From: an uncultured Eubacteriales bacterium
Lineage (GTDB): Bacteria > Bacillota > Clostridia > Oscillospirales > Butyricicoccaceae
Direction of reading: 5' to 3'
Length of the DNA stretch: 12,885 nucleotides
NCBI GenBank assembly: GCA_934630445.1
Contig: CAKTWY010000063.1
Coordinates: 1 to 12,885, forward strand
Part shown: one piece after another, positions 12,088-12,885 of the stretch
How positions within the stretch are numbered: position 1 is the first letter of the stretch
Layout of the letters: each line of letters starts with the position of its first letter
The notes under the pieces: generated by a model
Database searches by the model: none
The model's input: the letters and a program-made list of their open reading frames with translations, nothing else
Told to the model about the DNA's origin: nothing
Position numbers and translations under genes: made by a program

Positions 12088-12747
12088 ATGACCAAAGCGG
12101 TAATTTTTGATTTGGACGGGGTATTGATCGACAGCGAAATCATATCCTATGACGTATATCAGGAGATTCTTCATCAGTTTGGGTATGAACTTACCAGAGA
12201 GCAGTATGTGCGCAGCTACAGTGGAAAAACGGAAAGCGAAAACGTCAAGGCATTGATTGAAACATATCACCTTGCGTGGACGGTTGAGACGGGGCTGGAA
12301 AACGTTTTGCGTATTGAAGACAGATTCCTCTCGCAGGGCGTCGCACAAAAGCCGGGGGCCAAAGAATTATTGACCTATTTAAAAGCGCATCGTCTTAAAA
12401 TTGCGCTTGCCTCGTCAAGTACGGAAGAAAGAGCGCTGAAAATATTAAAACAGCACGATATGGTTCCATTCTTTGACGCGTTTGTATTTGGCCACGAGGT
12501 GGAAAATGGGAAGCCGAAGCCGGACATTTTCCTGAAGGCATGCGGCAAGATTGGCGAGAAGCCGGAGGACTGCCTGGTTTTGGAGGACAGCGAGGCGGGC
12601 ATACAGGCGGCATATTGCGCAAATATCCCTGTGATTTGTATTCCGGATCTGAAAACCCCAGATCAAAAATATTTAAGTATGGCAAAAACGGTATTAAGAA
12701 CTTTGGACGAAGTCAGGTTTTTCCTTGCTGCGCAGTGCAAAACCTGA
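12088..12747 (+). CDS. HAD-superfamily (subfamily IA) phosphatase or beta-phosphoglucomutase-like hydrolase
   Basis: A 219-residue cytosolic enzyme of normal family length. Motif I is DLDGVLIDSE, with nucleophile D8 and acid/base D10; the following residues (about 17-80) form the small helical cap of subfamily IA. Motif II is ASSS (108-111), motif III GKPKPD (141-146) and motif IV EDSEAGI (166-172), which binds magnesium. The DLDGVLIDSE and GKPKPD-x-F combination is typical of sugar-phosphate phosphatases and beta-phosphoglucomutases; the sequence does not fix the substrate. AAGGGAG lies about 9 bases before the ATG. The gene is alone on its strand here and is preceded by a long structured leader, suggesting regulated expression. 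The PfkB kinase nearby may hint at sugar-phosphate metabolism, but they are not in one operon. Confidence 0.88.
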   Translation: MTKAVIFDLDGVLIDSEIISYDVYQEILHQFGYELTREQYVRSYSGKTESENVKALIETYHLAWTVETGLENVLRIEDRFLSQGVAQKPGAKELLTYLKAHRLKIALASSSTEERALKILKQHDMVPFFDAFVFGHEVENGKPKPDIFLKACGKIGEKPEDCLVLEDSEAGIQAAYCANIPVICIPDLKTPDQKYLSMAKTVLRTLDEVRFFLAAQCKT

Positions 12748-12766
12748 GTTCAATGGCGCGCTTCAC

Positions 12767-12791
12767 GCCAGCAGGCAGCCTGCCTGCTGGC
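12767..12791 (+). terminator. Strong hairpin after the HAD gene, without a T-run
   Basis: GCCAGCAGGCA and TGCCTGCTGGC form a perfect 11-bp stem with a GCC loop, 20 bases past the stop codon. The lack of a following T-tract makes intrinsic termination uncertain; it may stabilise the mRNA 3' end. Confidence 0.45.
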
Positions 12792-12834
12792 ACATCAATG
12801 GGTTCGACGGATAACCGTTATTATACCCGCGCAT

Positions 12835-12853
12835 ATCGCCTCTCCGAGGCGAT
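12835..12853. other. 8-bp perfect inverted repeat near the right edge
   Basis: ATCGCCTC-TCC-GAGGCGAT. A TATAAT hexamer on the - strand lies about 10 bases to its left. It may be an operator or a hairpin belonging to a feature beyond the window. No gene is visible from 12748 to 12885. Confidence 0.35.
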
Positions 12854-12885
12854 GCGCTCAAATTTCATGGCGTGCCGTCGGAGAC

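Noticed and set aside
11885..12091. 68-codon + strand frame upstream of the HAD gene
   Set aside because: No ribosome binding site. It runs through GC-rich and A/T-rich hairpins and overlaps the HAD start; better explained as structured leader.
1..12885. CRISPR arrays, tRNA or rRNA genes, intact insertion sequences
   Set aside because: No regularly spaced repeats, no cloverleaf with CCA end, no rRNA-like stretch and no transposase frame were seen on either strand.

Overview
The window looks like the chromosome of a Gram-positive, low-to-mid GC Firmicute, most likely a gut-type Clostridia. Ribosome binding sites are strong (AAAGGAGG, GGAGGTG), promoters are sigma-A-like, and there is a secreted LysM-CAP protein. 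Clostridia-style small proteins and phage polyvalent proteins are also present. The left half is richer in GC than the right half.

Bases 1-7500 are a decayed prophage or conjugative-element segment on the + strand. It starts on the 3' arm of a terminator. Next comes the wreck of one very large polyvalent protein gene. Frame 2 carries a HELTH metallopeptidase, an LPD23-like HELQH domain and a MuF-C-like domain. One apparent frameshift later, frame 1 carries a second metallopeptidase, a low-GC inserted module, further polyvalent modules and coiled coils. The start of an LPD38-like helical domain follows. An internal deletion then joins this out of frame to the extreme C terminus of the same kind of protein (stop at 6926). 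Downstream are a terminator, a compact type I toxin-like locus whose mRNA ends pair with each other, and a 5' stub of a phage N-acetylmuramoyl-L-alanine amidase that runs into an unrelated terminator. No integrase, capsid or portal gene is visible.

Bases 7500-12885 are ordinary chromosomal genes. In order they are: a 71-aa conserved small protein (-), a YhhN-family membrane protein (+), and a LysM-CAP secreted protein (-), the last two converging on a shared terminator. Then come a cryptic small transcription unit (-), a PfkB sugar kinase (-) with its own promoter, two small proteins in a likely operon (-), and a HAD-family phosphatase (+) preceded by a structured untranslated region.

The most unusual part is 9654-10061 on the - strand. 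A near-consensus promoter (TTGCAA, 17 bp, TACAAT) starts a leader of about 215 nt with four hairpins. The leader leads into a 26-codon cysteine-containing reading frame with a near-perfect Shine-Dalgarno. A TAATG overlap then leads into a 25-codon frame whose 3' end coincides with a terminator-like hairpin and T-run. I recognise neither the RNA nor the peptides.
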